Of a stretch of DNA of 42,604 nucleotides, positions 17,483 through 25,029 are shown one piece after another. Source of the DNA: Aquisphaera insulae. GTDB taxonomy: Bacteria; Planctomycetota; Planctomycetia; Isosphaerales; Isosphaeraceae. The DNA lies in the NCBI RefSeq assembly GCF_011064615.1, contig NZ_JAALJH010000080.1, positions 1-42,604 on the forward strand, written 5' to 3'. Under the pieces are notes generated by a model. It saw only the letters and a program-made list of their open reading frames with translations, had not been told where the DNA came from and ran no database searches. Made by a program: the position numbers and the translations under genes. How positions within the stretch are numbered: the stretch's first letter is position 1; each line of letters starts with the position of its first letter.

Positions 17483-17848
17483 CTATCCTTCTCGCCCATT
17501 CCGCCCGGGGCGATCGAAGAACTCGGTCGCGGCCGAGACCGTCGGGAAGACATCCCAGAAATCGTCCATCTGCATCATCGCCAGGTGCTCCTCGATCTCC
17601 CGACTGGGATGCGCCAGGACCACCTCGCCGCCCGCCTTGCGGACATCACGAGTGATCGTCATCAGGACGCCCAGGAGCGCCTTGCCGGTCTCGCGGATCC
17701 CCGCCAGCTCGATGACGAAGCTGAGGATCCCGCGGTCCAGCAGCTCGCGGACCTCGCCGGAGGCATCGACGTACCGGGGATCGTTCATCATCCTGCCGAG
17801 GTTGCTGAGGATCGCGACCTCGCCTTCGACTCGGATGTTGAGGACCAC
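17483..17848 (-). CDS. STAS-domain protein (anti-sigma-factor-antagonist type)
   Basis: A 121-residue single STAS domain like that of SpoIIAA/RsbV, which in partner-switching systems binds an anti-sigma kinase and is controlled by phosphorylation of a serine or threonine. The strand-helix pattern is VEGEVAILSNLGRM, FVIELAGIRETGKALLGVL and GGEVVLAHPSREIEEHL. At the usual phosphorylation motif (D-S/T-x-G) the sequence reads RETG, so the usual Asp is absent and only Thr could be phosphorylated. GTG start with AAAGGAG upstream. It is the first gene of a tight pair with the RRF-like gene; no kinase or sigma gene is adjacent. Confidence 0.8.
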   Translation of the reverse strand: MVLNIRVEGEVAILSNLGRMMNDPRYVDASGEVRELLDRGILSFVIELAGIRETGKALLGVLMTITRDVRKAGGEVVLAHPSREIEEHLAMMQMDDFWDVFPTVSAATEFFDRPGRNGREG

Positions 17849-18026
17849 GGCCGGGCTCCTTTCGTTGGTCGGTACAATTCCGCCCGCGATGCGAGCCGGC
17901 CATCTTACCGCGCACCACGGGCCCCGGAACCGGGTGGACTTGCCTTGCCCGAGATGATGGGATGGCGAGACGAGTCATCGACCCGAACACCAGCGGGATG
18001 CGAGTCCCGAGACGAAGGGGAGGAAC

Positions 18027-18497
18027 ATGGCCACCGCAACGTTCGGAGCGGGCTGCTTCTGGGGGGTCGAGGAGGCCTTCGGCCGGCTTCCCGGCGTGAC
18101 ATCCACGGCCGTCGGATACATGGGCGGGACGCTCGACCATCCCACCTATCGGGACGTCTGCAGCAATTCCACGGGCCATGCCGAGGTCGTCCAGGTGGAA
18201 TACGACCCGGACCGGATCCGGTTCGAGGACCTGCTCTCGGCGTTCTGGAACCTGCACGACCCGACGACCCTGAATCGACAGGGGCCTGACGTGGGGACCC
18301 AGTATCGCTCCGCCGTCTTCTATCACGACGAAGCCCAGCGGCTCGCGGCCGAGGCGATGAAGCAACGCCTCCACGCGGAAGCCGTCTTCGGCCGCCCGAT
18401 CGTCACCCAGATCGTCCCGGCCGCCACGTTCTGGATGGCCGAGGAATACCACCAGAAGTACGTACAGAAGCACGGAGGAGGGAGCTGCCACATCTGA
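18027..18497 (+). CDS. msrA: Peptide-methionine (S)-S-oxide reductase MsrA
   Basis: Reduces methionine-S-sulfoxide in proteins and so repairs oxidative damage, using thioredoxin. The 156-residue product has the catalytic GAGCFWG motif (Cys10), the conserved segment TYRDVCSNSTGHAEVVQVEYD, and DVGTQYRSAVFY. A cysteine near the C-terminus (GGGSCHI) is the likely resolving residue. No signal peptide, so it is cytosolic. The ATG at 18027 follows GGGGAGGAA. No msrB is nearby. Confidence 0.95.
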   Translation: MATATFGAGCFWGVEEAFGRLPGVTSTAVGYMGGTLDHPTYRDVCSNSTGHAEVVQVEYDPDRIRFEDLLSAFWNLHDPTTLNRQGPDVGTQYRSAVFYHDEAQRLAAEAMKQRLHAEAVFGRPIVTQIVPAATFWMAEEYHQKYVQKHGGGSCHI

Positions 18498-18525
18498 TCG
18501 TATCACGAATCCTCAAGGAGCCGCG

Positions 18526-18756
18526 TCAACGGCCCGAGTCTCGCCCCTCGGCACCAAAGCGACCGGCGCCCCTCGGGCCGCCCGACGAGTCGAGGAACCG
18601 GCAGAGCTCGCCGCGCAGGCTCTTCGCCTCCCCGAGGGTCAACTCGGAGGAGCCCAGACGTTCCAGGAGCGCCCGGAGGGAATCCACGCTCCGCGCGTCG
18701 GCACCTGACTCCAAGATCATCGAACTCTCTCCGCCAACCGACGCGATCTTCGCCAT
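18526..18756 (-). CDS. Possible small protein, unrecognised
   Basis: A 76-residue frame on the minus strand whose codon usage looks coding in the middle (VDSLRALLERLGSSELTL and GEAKSLRGELCRFLDSS suggest two amphipathic helices). The tail is rich in Gly and Arg. The ATG at 18756 has GAGGTGCGAG upstream, a weak ribosome binding site. I recognise no family. It is convergent with msrA, 28 bases away. Confidence 0.35.
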   Translation of the reverse strand: MAKIASVGGESSMILESGADARSVDSLRALLERLGSSELTLGEAKSLRGELCRFLDSSGGPRGAGRFGAEGRDSGR

Positions 18757-19219
18757 CGTCTCGCACCTCGGCCCACTGGAGCCTAGGTCGTCTTACTTCT
18801 GGATGCAAAATTCGGTCCCGAGGTTCGTTGATTTCCGAATCGCCGCCCCGTTCAGGATGGAACTCGTGTCAGGACGAAGACTTGCCACCGCCTCATTGAA
18901 CCGAATTTCGACATGACCAGCACAGCAATCCGGCAATCTTGACGGAAGGTGCCCCCGTTCCTTGCAACTTGTGGTTCCGCCTCGATCAGCTAGGACCGCC
19001 TTCAAGGCACTTCGTGCACAAGAAACGAGCTTTCGTCCATCATTTTGAGCCAGAGTCTGGAACCGGAGCCCGAACACGCGGACTCAGCGAGTCCCCGATA
19101 GGTTCATCGTAAGTAGGATCAGAGAAGCGACGTCGCCGGGCCCTTACCTTCCGTCGCGTGGAACGTCCGGGCCTGGAGGAATACACTCACGCGGCTTATA
19201 CCGGGATGGCCGAACTCCA
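18757..19219. other. Lower-GC gap upstream of YqgE gene
   Basis: This 463-base stretch is clearly less GC-rich than its neighbours. A 94-residue minus-strand frame (18793-19077) exists but has no motif, no good ribosome binding site and unusual Cys/Ser-rich composition, so I do not call it. No repeat pair or hairpin stands out. It may hold the promoter of the YqgE gene or decayed foreign DNA. Confidence 0.5.
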
Positions 19220-19774
19220 ATGGAATCGCTCAAGGGACAACTACTGATTGCATGCCCGGAGTTGACGGCCCCGATGTTTGCACGGTCGGTCATCTTGATG
19301 CTCGATCACGGCGCCGATGGGGCCCTGGGCGTGATCCTCAACCAGGAGAGCAACACCATGACGTCGGACCTGGCCGGCAAGATCTTCGATGAGGAGTTCG
19401 ACTGGGAGAAGCGACTTCGGATCGGCGGGCCGGTCGCGGGGTCATTCCTGGTCCTGCACACGGTCGAGGACATGGCCAACCAGGAGGTGATACCCGGGGT
19501 CTACGTGACGATGGAGCCCTCGCTCGTGCAGCAGCTCATCGTGCGCCGGCCCGAGCCGTCGCTGATCATCGCCAATTACTCGGGCTGGGGCCCGGGACAG
19601 CTCGAGGGGGAATTCGGCTGGGACTCGTGGTTGACCCTCCCCGCGACGGCGGAGCTGGTCTTCTGGGACGACGATCGCGACCTCTGGAAATTCGTCGTCT
19701 CCCAGGTACGGGCCCGGAAGCTCTCCGATTTCCTCCACCTGAAGGGTGGGCCGAGCGATCCGTCCCTGAATTGA
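19220..19774 (+). CDS. YqgE/AlgH family (UPF0301) protein
   Basis: A 184-residue cytosolic protein of the YqgE/AlgH family. The N-terminus GQLLIACPELTAPMFARSV followed by VILMLDHGADGALGVILN is diagnostic, as are the GGPV turn and the YSGWGPGQLEGE segment. The biochemical role is not settled; AlgH affects alginate regulation in Pseudomonas. Full length for the family. The ATG at 19220 has only a weak ribosome binding site. It lies upstream of the mcsA genes, but a promoter in the 222-base gap suggests separate transcription. Confidence 0.92.
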   Translation: MESLKGQLLIACPELTAPMFARSVILMLDHGADGALGVILNQESNTMTSDLAGKIFDEEFDWEKRLRIGGPVAGSFLVLHTVEDMANQEVIPGVYVTMEPSLVQQLIVRRPEPSLIIANYSGWGPGQLEGEFGWDSWLTLPATAELVFWDDDRDLWKFVVSQVRARKLSDFLHLKGGPSDPSLN

Positions 19775-19842
19775 AGCGCCGGACGCGACGCGAGGAGGTC
19801 GGGCGAACCGGGCTCGCCGACCGCGGCGGGCGTTTGCGTTTC

Positions 19843-19870
19843 TTGACAGCCGGAGTGCCTCAATTACAAT
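19843..19870 (+). promoter_or_regulatory. Sigma-70-type promoter of the mcsA-mcsA-mcsB operon
   Basis: TTGACA (19843-19848) and TACAAT (19865-19870) are separated by 16 bases, a near-consensus housekeeping promoter and the best one I see in the window. It points toward the first mcsA ATG at 19997, leaving a 5' leader of about 120 bases. I see no CIRCE element and no CtsR-like direct repeat around it. Confidence 0.65.
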
Positions 19871-19996
19871 TGATCCTGTGACTTGCCTCTCCGCCGAGAA
19901 CGACCGGGTCGCGGGCTTGGGTCGATGCCTACGGATGAGGGAATCCGGGGGTGACGACCTCGTCGCCGGATCGGTCAGGGCGGGCGGAGCGATACC

Positions 19997-20509
19997 ATGA
20001 AATGTCAGAAGTGCTCCAAGCCGGCCACGTTCCACATCACGGACATCGTGGAGAAGGGCAAGCACCGGGAGTATCACTTCTGCGACGAGCACGCCCGGCA
20101 GCACCTCTCCACGACCGAGGAGACGGGCGAATCCGCCCCCATGGGCGAGCTCGCCAAGAAACTGGCAGGCGGATCCGCGGGAGCGATCCGCGAGCCCTCC
20201 CCGGCGGACAAGCAGGTCTGCCCGGTCTGCCAGATCACGTTCCTGGAGTTCCGCAAGTCGGGGCGGCTGGGTTGCCCGTACGACTACGAGGTGTTTCGCG
20301 ACGAGCTGATGCCCCTGCTCGAGAGCATTCATGGAGAGACTCGCCATTCCGGCAAGGTCCCGCGGCGAGCCCCCAGGAATACCCAGCAGCAGACGACCTT
20401 GATCCAGCTCCGCAACGAGCTCAAGCGGGCCGTCGCGGCCGAGGACTACGAAGAGGCCGCGCGGCTCCGCGATCGCATCAAGTCGATCGAGAGGGAGCAG
20501 GGGCGATGA
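19997..20509 (+). CDS. McsA-like zinc-finger/UVR-motif protein (first copy)
   Basis: A 170-residue adaptor resembling McsA, the activator of the protein arginine kinase McsB. Two zinc-binding regions are visible: CQKCSKPATFHITD with a later FCDEH, and CPVCQITFLEFRKSGRLGC. The C-terminal UVR motif is ELKRAVAAEDYEEAARLRD. In the first finger the second pair is C-x-x-H rather than C-x-x-C. ATG at 19997 follows GGAG. Its stop overlaps the ATG of the next gene (ATGA), so translation is probably coupled. In Firmicutes McsA/McsB mark proteins with phosphoarginine for ClpCP; whether that holds here is inference. Confidence 0.87.
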   Translation: MKCQKCSKPATFHITDIVEKGKHREYHFCDEHARQHLSTTEETGESAPMGELAKKLAGGSAGAIREPSPADKQVCPVCQITFLEFRKSGRLGCPYDYEVFRDELMPLLESIHGETRHSGKVPRRAPRNTQQQTTLIQLRNELKRAVAAEDYEEAARLRDRIKSIEREQGR

Positions 20510-21063
20510 GCATGCCCCGAGAGGGGATCGTCTCCGAACCCTGGCCGTTCCTTCCGCCCGCCCGAGGTCGTCCCGAAATGATCTGCCAGCGATGCAAGAA
20601 CGAGGCTTCGGTCCACCTCACCGAGAGGGTCCGCGGCAAGCGCCGGGAGATCCATCTGTGCGCGTCGTGCGCCAAGAAGTCCGGCCTGGGGCTCCCCGAG
20701 TCGCCCCCGAATCTCGCCCTCGACGCGGTCGTCCAGGACCTGATCCTGACCCACGTCGGGGAGCTCGTGGGGGAGCTTGCGGAGCTTTCGTGCCCGGACT
20801 GCGGGATGAGGTACATGGAGTTCCGGGCCGGCGGGCACCTCGGCTGTCCGCAGGATTACCGGATCTTCGGTCGCGGGCTCCTGCCGGTCATCCAGCGGGT
20901 CCACGGCGCCACCCGACACGTGGGCAAGGTCGCGCGTCCGCGGCCCGGCGCCATTCGCCGCCTCCGCCTCCGGTCGCAGCTCCGGGAGGCCGTCGCCCGC
21001 GAGGACTACGAGGAGGCCGCACGCCTCCGCGACCAGCTCCGCCTCAAGGATATCCACGCATGA
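20506..21063 (+). CDS. McsA-like zinc-finger/UVR-motif protein (second copy)
   Basis: A 185-residue paralogue of the preceding gene. An N-terminal extension of about 24 residues precedes MICQRCKNEASVHLTE; the first zinc site closes with LCASCAKK, a normal C-x-x-C pair, and the second site is CPDCGMRYMEFRAGGHLGC. The UVR motif is QLREAVAREDYEEAARLRD. The start ATG at 20506 overlaps the previous stop; an internal ATG at 20578 would remove the extension. Its own stop overlaps the mcsB start. The two copies share domain order but differ in the first finger, so they may have separate partners. Confidence 0.87.
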   Translation: MSMPREGIVSEPWPFLPPARGRPEMICQRCKNEASVHLTERVRGKRREIHLCASCAKKSGLGLPESPPNLALDAVVQDLILTHVGELVGELAELSCPDCGMRYMEFRAGGHLGCPQDYRIFGRGLLPVIQRVHGATRHVGKVARPRPGAIRRLRLRSQLREAVAREDYEEAARLRDQLRLKDIHA

Positions 21064-22124
21064 CTCTGGACGACCTGACCAAGACCTCCGGCGAATGGTT
21101 GCGCGGCAACGGTCCCGAGAGCGACATCGTGATGTGCTCGCGGATCCGGTTGGCCCGCAACCTGGCCGAATTCCCGTTCACGAACCGGGGCAGCCGGGCC
21201 GAGAAGGCGGAGATCGAGTCCCATTTCCGGTCGGCCCTGGCCGCATCCCGGCTCGAGATGGACTACTTCGACGTCAACGTCCTGCCCCCCCTCGACCGCC
21301 AGTTCCTGGTCGAGCGTCAGATCATCTCCAACGAGCTCGCCAAGGGGGAAGGCCCGCGGGGGGTGGCGATCAGCCCCCACGAGAATGCGGCGATCATGGT
21401 CAACGAGGAGGACCATCTCCGCATCCAGTACATGCTCTCCGGCTTCCGCCTCCACGAGGTCTGGGACGAGATCAACAGCATCGACGACCAGCTCGAGGAG
21501 AACCTGGCCTTCGCCTACAACTCCTCACTCGGCTACCTGACCGCCTGCCCGACGAACGTGGGGACCGGGATCCGGGTGGGGGTCATGCTCCACCTGCCGG
21601 GGCTGGTCCAGAACAAGTCGATCGACAAGGTCTTCCGCGCGCTCCAGAAGATCAACCTGGCGGTCCGCGGCCTCTACGGCGAGGGGAGCCAGGCGTTCGG
21701 CGACTTCTACCAGATCTCCAACCAGCAGACCCTGGGCAAGAGCGAGCCGGAGCTGATCCGGATCCTGACCGACGTCGTCCCCCAGGTCCTCTCCTACGAA
21801 CGGCAGGCCCGGCAGGCCCTCGTCACCGAGCGCCGCCAGCACCTGCACGATCAGGTGAGCCGGGCCTACGGCGTCCTCAAGACGGCCCAGACGATCTCCA
21901 GCGAAGAGACGATGCTCCTGCTCTCGAGCGTCCGCATGGGGATCAACCTCGGGCTCATCGACGACCTCTCGATCGCGACCGTCAACGAGCTCTTCATCCA
22001 GACTCAGCCCGCCTTCCTCCAGAAACTCCGCGGGTCGGAGCTCGACGTCGAGGATCGCAATGTGGCCCGCGCCACCTACCTCCGAAGCCGGCTGGCGAAC
22101 GGGAGGATGGCGCCGGAGTCGTGA
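21060..22124 (+). CDS. mcsB: Protein arginine kinase McsB
   Basis: ATP:guanido phosphotransferase that phosphorylates arginine residues in proteins. The 354-residue product has the family signatures CSRIRLARNLAEFPF, NEEDHLRIQYM (catalytic Glu region), TACPTNVGTGIRVGVMLHLP (the CPTN cysteine loop) and YGEGSQAFGDFYQISNQ, and a C-terminal helical region with SRAYGVLKTAQTISSEE. All catalytic segments look intact. It follows two mcsA-like genes with 4-bp overlaps, as expected for an adaptor-kinase set; no ctsR or clpC is in the window. Whether the allosteric phosphoarginine pocket is conserved needs an alignment. Confidence 0.93.
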   Translation: MTLDDLTKTSGEWLRGNGPESDIVMCSRIRLARNLAEFPFTNRGSRAEKAEIESHFRSALAASRLEMDYFDVNVLPPLDRQFLVERQIISNELAKGEGPRGVAISPHENAAIMVNEEDHLRIQYMLSGFRLHEVWDEINSIDDQLEENLAFAYNSSLGYLTACPTNVGTGIRVGVMLHLPGLVQNKSIDKVFRALQKINLAVRGLYGEGSQAFGDFYQISNQQTLGKSEPELIRILTDVVPQVLSYERQARQALVTERRQHLHDQVSRAYGVLKTAQTISSEETMLLLSSVRMGINLGLIDDLSIATVNELFIQTQPAFLQKLRGSELDVEDRNVARATYLRSRLANGRMAPES

Positions 22125-22246
22125 CGCCGGCGCCGGAAATGCACCCTCCAGCCCGGACGGCCGCTTGACGGAGGCCGGAACGCATCCCAGGCTTGATTGA
22201 GAGCCGCCAGGCTCGGCCGACCTCCCCATTCGAGCGAGCCACTCCG

Positions 22247-22972
22247 TTGTCTACCATCAGCTTCGAGATCGATCCTCTGGCCGTCCTTGGGGTGGGGGAT
22301 GACGCGTCCCTCGAGCAGATTCGGGACGCCTATCGGCGGAAATCCAAGCTCCTCCACCCGGACGTCGGCGGCGAGGAGTGGGCGTTCCGGATCCTCGCCC
22401 AGTCGTACGAGATCCTCAGCACCGCTCGGGTCCAAAAGGCCGCTCGCGCCGAGCCGGCTCGCACCGCCCCCGGCGGCCACGCCCCCCACCCGGCCGCGAG
22501 TCGCGATCGCCAGGCGAACCCCAGCTCCGAAACGGTCCGCGGCGGGTTCCACGATGCCGACCTCCCCCCCGGACGAATCATCGCGGTCGAGCACCTCTGC
22601 GTCCGCTACCTCTGGGATGACGCCGCCTATCTCTGGCTCTCTCAGAAGCAATCCGACGAGGAACGGTTCCTGAGCTGCAGCTTGAATCTCCGCTGGCCCG
22701 ACGAGGGCACCTCCGTGCACTCGCTGGCGGAGGGAGAGGCCGACGAGATCCTGGCCGCCCTCCGCGGCGTGTTCGCCACCATGGCCGCATCCGCGGACGT
22801 CGTCACGTCGCATGCCAACGAGGAGGACGACGAGTTTGCCGGCTGGCTCACGTACCGGAATTTCGAGCGGTCCTGGGGGGCCCTCAAGGGGATGCATCGA
22901 GAGCTGAGGGCGAGGGGGCTGGGCCTTCGCCAGTGGTCGCGCGACCTGTTCATCCCCAAAAACTGGAAATAG
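22247..22972 (+). CDS. J-domain protein
   Basis: A protein of about 241 residues beginning with a J domain (DPLAVLGVGDDASLEQIRDAY, then LLHPDVGGEEW with the HPD motif intact), so it can probably stimulate an Hsp70 ATPase. The Gly/Phe and zinc-finger regions of DnaJ are absent. A disordered Pro/Ala linker leads to a C-terminal domain I do not recognise (VEHLCVRYLWDDAAYLWLS, and YRNFERSWGALKGMH). The start is uncertain: TTG 22247 places the J domain near the N-terminus, TTG 22193 would add 18 residues. It lies 122 bases after mcsB on the same strand. Confidence 0.8.
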   Translation: MSTISFEIDPLAVLGVGDDASLEQIRDAYRRKSKLLHPDVGGEEWAFRILAQSYEILSTARVQKAARAEPARTAPGGHAPHPAASRDRQANPSSETVRGGFHDADLPPGRIIAVEHLCVRYLWDDAAYLWLSQKQSDEERFLSCSLNLRWPDEGTSVHSLAEGEADEILAALRGVFATMAASADVVTSHANEEDDEFAGWLTYRNFERSWGALKGMHRELRARGLGLRQWSRDLFIPKNWK

Positions 22973-23049
22973 CTCCCCTCCGGCCGACCGCGGGCACGGG
23001 GCGGACGGCAGGCGGGCGCGGCCGTCCGGTTGCGCAGCCCGTGCTCACG

Positions 23050-23586
23050 TCACCATCGATTCGCCTCGGGCTCCTCGAGCGACTCGATCTTCGCCATGAT
23101 CGGCGCGATGAGGTCGGCGGGGACGAACCGCTGCAGGGCGGAGGCACCGCCGAACCGCGCGACCTGCTTGATCAGCGAGCTGGAGATGTTGGCGTACTCG
23201 CCGTCGGCCATCAGGAAGACGGTCTCGATCTCGGGGTCGAGCCGGTGATTCGTGAGGGTCATCCCGAACTCGTATTCCATGTCGGTCAGGGTTCGAAGGC
23301 CGCGGAGGATCACCCGGGCCCCGATCCGGCGGACGAACTGGACGGTCAGCTCGTTGAACGACTCGACCGAGACGTTGGAGTATGGCTTCACCACGGCTTC
23401 CGCCAGCGCGATCCGCTCCTCGATGGTGAACAGCGAGGTCTTGCCGGGATTGATGCCGATGCCGACGATGAGCCGATCGAAGAGCCGCCGGCCGCGCCGG
23501 ATGACGTCGAGGTGCCCGAGCGTGATCGGGTCGAAGGTGCCGGCGAAGACGGCGGTCCGGGACGTTTCGAACCCTTCGGGGACCAT
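23050..23586 (-). CDS. coaD: Phosphopantetheine adenylyltransferase
   Basis: Catalyses the fourth step of coenzyme A synthesis, transferring AMP from ATP to 4'-phosphopantetheine. The 178-residue product has the nucleotidyltransferase motif AVFAGTFDPITLGHLDVI (T/HxGH), VILRGLRTLTDMEYEF and the C-terminal ISSSLIKQVA. ATG 23586 is preferred: GGGAGG lies 5 bases upstream and overlaps an alternative GTG at 23592. It is the last gene of a minus-strand run, 25 bases after the aminotransferase. Confidence 0.95.
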   Translation of the reverse strand: MVPEGFETSRTAVFAGTFDPITLGHLDVIRRGRRLFDRLIVGIGINPGKTSLFTIEERIALAEAVVKPYSNVSVESFNELTVQFVRRIGARVILRGLRTLTDMEYEFGMTLTNHRLDPEIETVFLMADGEYANISSSLIKQVARFGGASALQRFVPADLIAPIMAKIESLEEPEANRW

Positions 23587-23611
23587 GGTCACCTCCCGAC
23601 GGCCGCCTGCG

Positions 23612-24769
23612 CTAGCCGCGAACGCCCCGCCGCCTCACGCCCTCGATGGCGACTCGCAGCCGGTCCAGGTCGTCCTGGTTGTTGTAAATATGGGCACTGA
23701 TCCGCAGCCTGCCCCGGCGAGCCGAGACGACGATCCCCTGGGCTCGCAGCGCGTCGGCCGCGGCCGCGGGATCCACGCCGTCGCATTCCATGGCCACGAT
23801 CCCGGCGACATCGCCGGGGCGAGTCGAGCCGACCACCCGCCACCCGGCCCGCGCGGCGAGCTCGCGGACCTCGGCGGCCCGGTCCAAAATCCGGGCGGAG
23901 ACGGCCTCCGGCCCGAGCTCCCGGATCAGGCCGAGGCTGGCGCCGAGGGCCTGGAGCCCGGGCATGTTGAACGAGCCCCCTTCCCAGCGCTCGGCGGTCG
24001 GCTTGAGGCGGAAGTCCAGATCCGGCGAGTTGTACGAGCCGACGACGCTGTGCCAGCCGACGCCCAGCGGCCGCAGCCGCTCGATCCAGTCGCGGCGGAC
24101 GAAGAGGATCCCCGCGCCCTCGGGGCCGAGCAGCCACTTGTGCCCGTCGGCCGCGAGGAAATCCACGGGGGTCTTGCGGACGTCGATCGGGAGCGGCCCG
24201 AGCCCCTGGATCGCGTCCACGAAGAGCGCGACCCCCCTGGCGTGGCAGAGCTCGCAGAGCAGGTCCAGGTCGTTGCGAAACCCGGAGGCGAACTCGACAT
24301 GGCTGACGGCCAGGACGCGGGTCGTCGCGTCCATCGCCGCGGCCAGGTCCTCGGGCCAGATCCGGCCCTCCCGCCCCGGCACCAGCCGGACGGTCACGCC
24401 GCGATCGGCGAGGTTCATCCAGGGATAGACGTTCGACGGATATTCCTCCGCCGGGACCACCACGCTGTCCCCGTCGCGCCAGGGGAAGCCCTCCGCGACC
24501 AGGCCGATGCCCTGGGTCGTCGAGTTGACGAAGGCCACCTCTCCCCGATCGGCGCCGATCAGGCCGGCCGCCGCGTCCCGGGCGGCCTCCAGCTTCTTCC
24601 CCCAGGAAGGCCAGTGGACCACGCCGTTTCGCTCCTGGTCCTCGGCCCACGAACGGAGGGCGGCCCCGGACCGCCGGGGCAGGGGGGAGACGGCGGCGTG
24701 GTCCAGGTAGACCCAGTCCCCGGTCACGGGGAACTCGTCCGCACGAAGCTGGTCCCAGCGGTCTGCCAC
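23612..24769 (-). CDS. Class V aminotransferase (cysteine-desulfurase-like fold)
   Basis: A 385-residue PLP-dependent enzyme of aminotransferase class V. YLDHAAVSPLPRRS opens the fold, FVNSTTQGIG binds the cofactor phosphate, ALFVDAIQGLGPLPID carries the Asp that pairs with the pyridine nitrogen, and FLAADGHKWLLGPEG holds the Schiff-base Lys. I see no Cys-containing loop typical of IscS/SufS, so a desulfurase role is uncertain; isopenicillin-epimerase-like or kynureninase-like activity is equally possible. Start is GTG 24769 with GAGGAAGG upstream. It lies between a small membrane-protein gene and coaD in one run. Confidence 0.88.
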   Translation of the reverse strand: MADRWDQLRADEFPVTGDWVYLDHAAVSPLPRRSGAALRSWAEDQERNGVVHWPSWGKKLEAARDAAAGLIGADRGEVAFVNSTTQGIGLVAEGFPWRDGDSVVVPAEEYPSNVYPWMNLADRGVTVRLVPGREGRIWPEDLAAAMDATTRVLAVSHVEFASGFRNDLDLLCELCHARGVALFVDAIQGLGPLPIDVRKTPVDFLAADGHKWLLGPEGAGILFVRRDWIERLRPLGVGWHSVVGSYNSPDLDFRLKPTAERWEGGSFNMPGLQALGASLGLIRELGPEAVSARILDRAAEVRELAARAGWRVVGSTRPGDVAGIVAMECDGVDPAAAADALRAQGIVVSARRGRLRISAHIYNNQDDLDRLRVAIEGVRRRGVRG

Positions 24770-24816
24770 TGACGCCTTCCTCAAGGGGGGAGGGGCGAGC
24801 CCGGAGGCTCCGGCCC

Positions 24817-25029
24817 TTACCTCCGCGCGCTCTTGCCGATCAGGAAGAGGGCGAGGCCGACGAGGATCGCCGTGCCGAAATAGCCGTCGAGCGGCCGGCC
24901 CTTGCCCTCGCCGTCGGCGGCGGCGGGCTCGTCCTGGGCGCGGGCGACCGGGCAGTTGCCGCCGATCAGTCCCAGCGCCAGGATGGCGGGAGCGATCCGG
25001 GAAGTCCACGAGCTGCGTTGGCGTTGCAT
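24817..25029 (-). CDS. Small membrane protein, unrecognised
   Basis: A 70-residue protein with a signal peptide or first membrane helix (IAPAILALGLIGGNCPVARA), a short acidic loop, and a C-terminal membrane helix (FGTAILVGLALFLIGKSARR) ending in positive charge. The ATG at 25029 has AAGGAA upstream. Its first 64 bases overlap the 3' end of the HYExAFE gene in a different frame, an unusually long overlap, so either this start or the HYExAFE stop region deserves checking. Function unknown. Confidence 0.6.
   Translation of the reverse strand: MQRQRSSWTSRIAPAILALGLIGGNCPVARAQDEPAAADGEGKGRPLDGYFGTAILVGLALFLIGKSARR

Noticed and set aside
18793..19077. A 94-residue minus-strand frame in the low-GC gap
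   Set aside because: No motif, no clear ribosome binding site, Cys/Ser-rich random-looking composition. Left as intergenic.
19843..19996. A CtsR or CIRCE operator before the mcsA genes
   Set aside because: No GGTCAAA-type direct repeat and no TTAGCACTC inverted repeat is present; only the promoter is supported.
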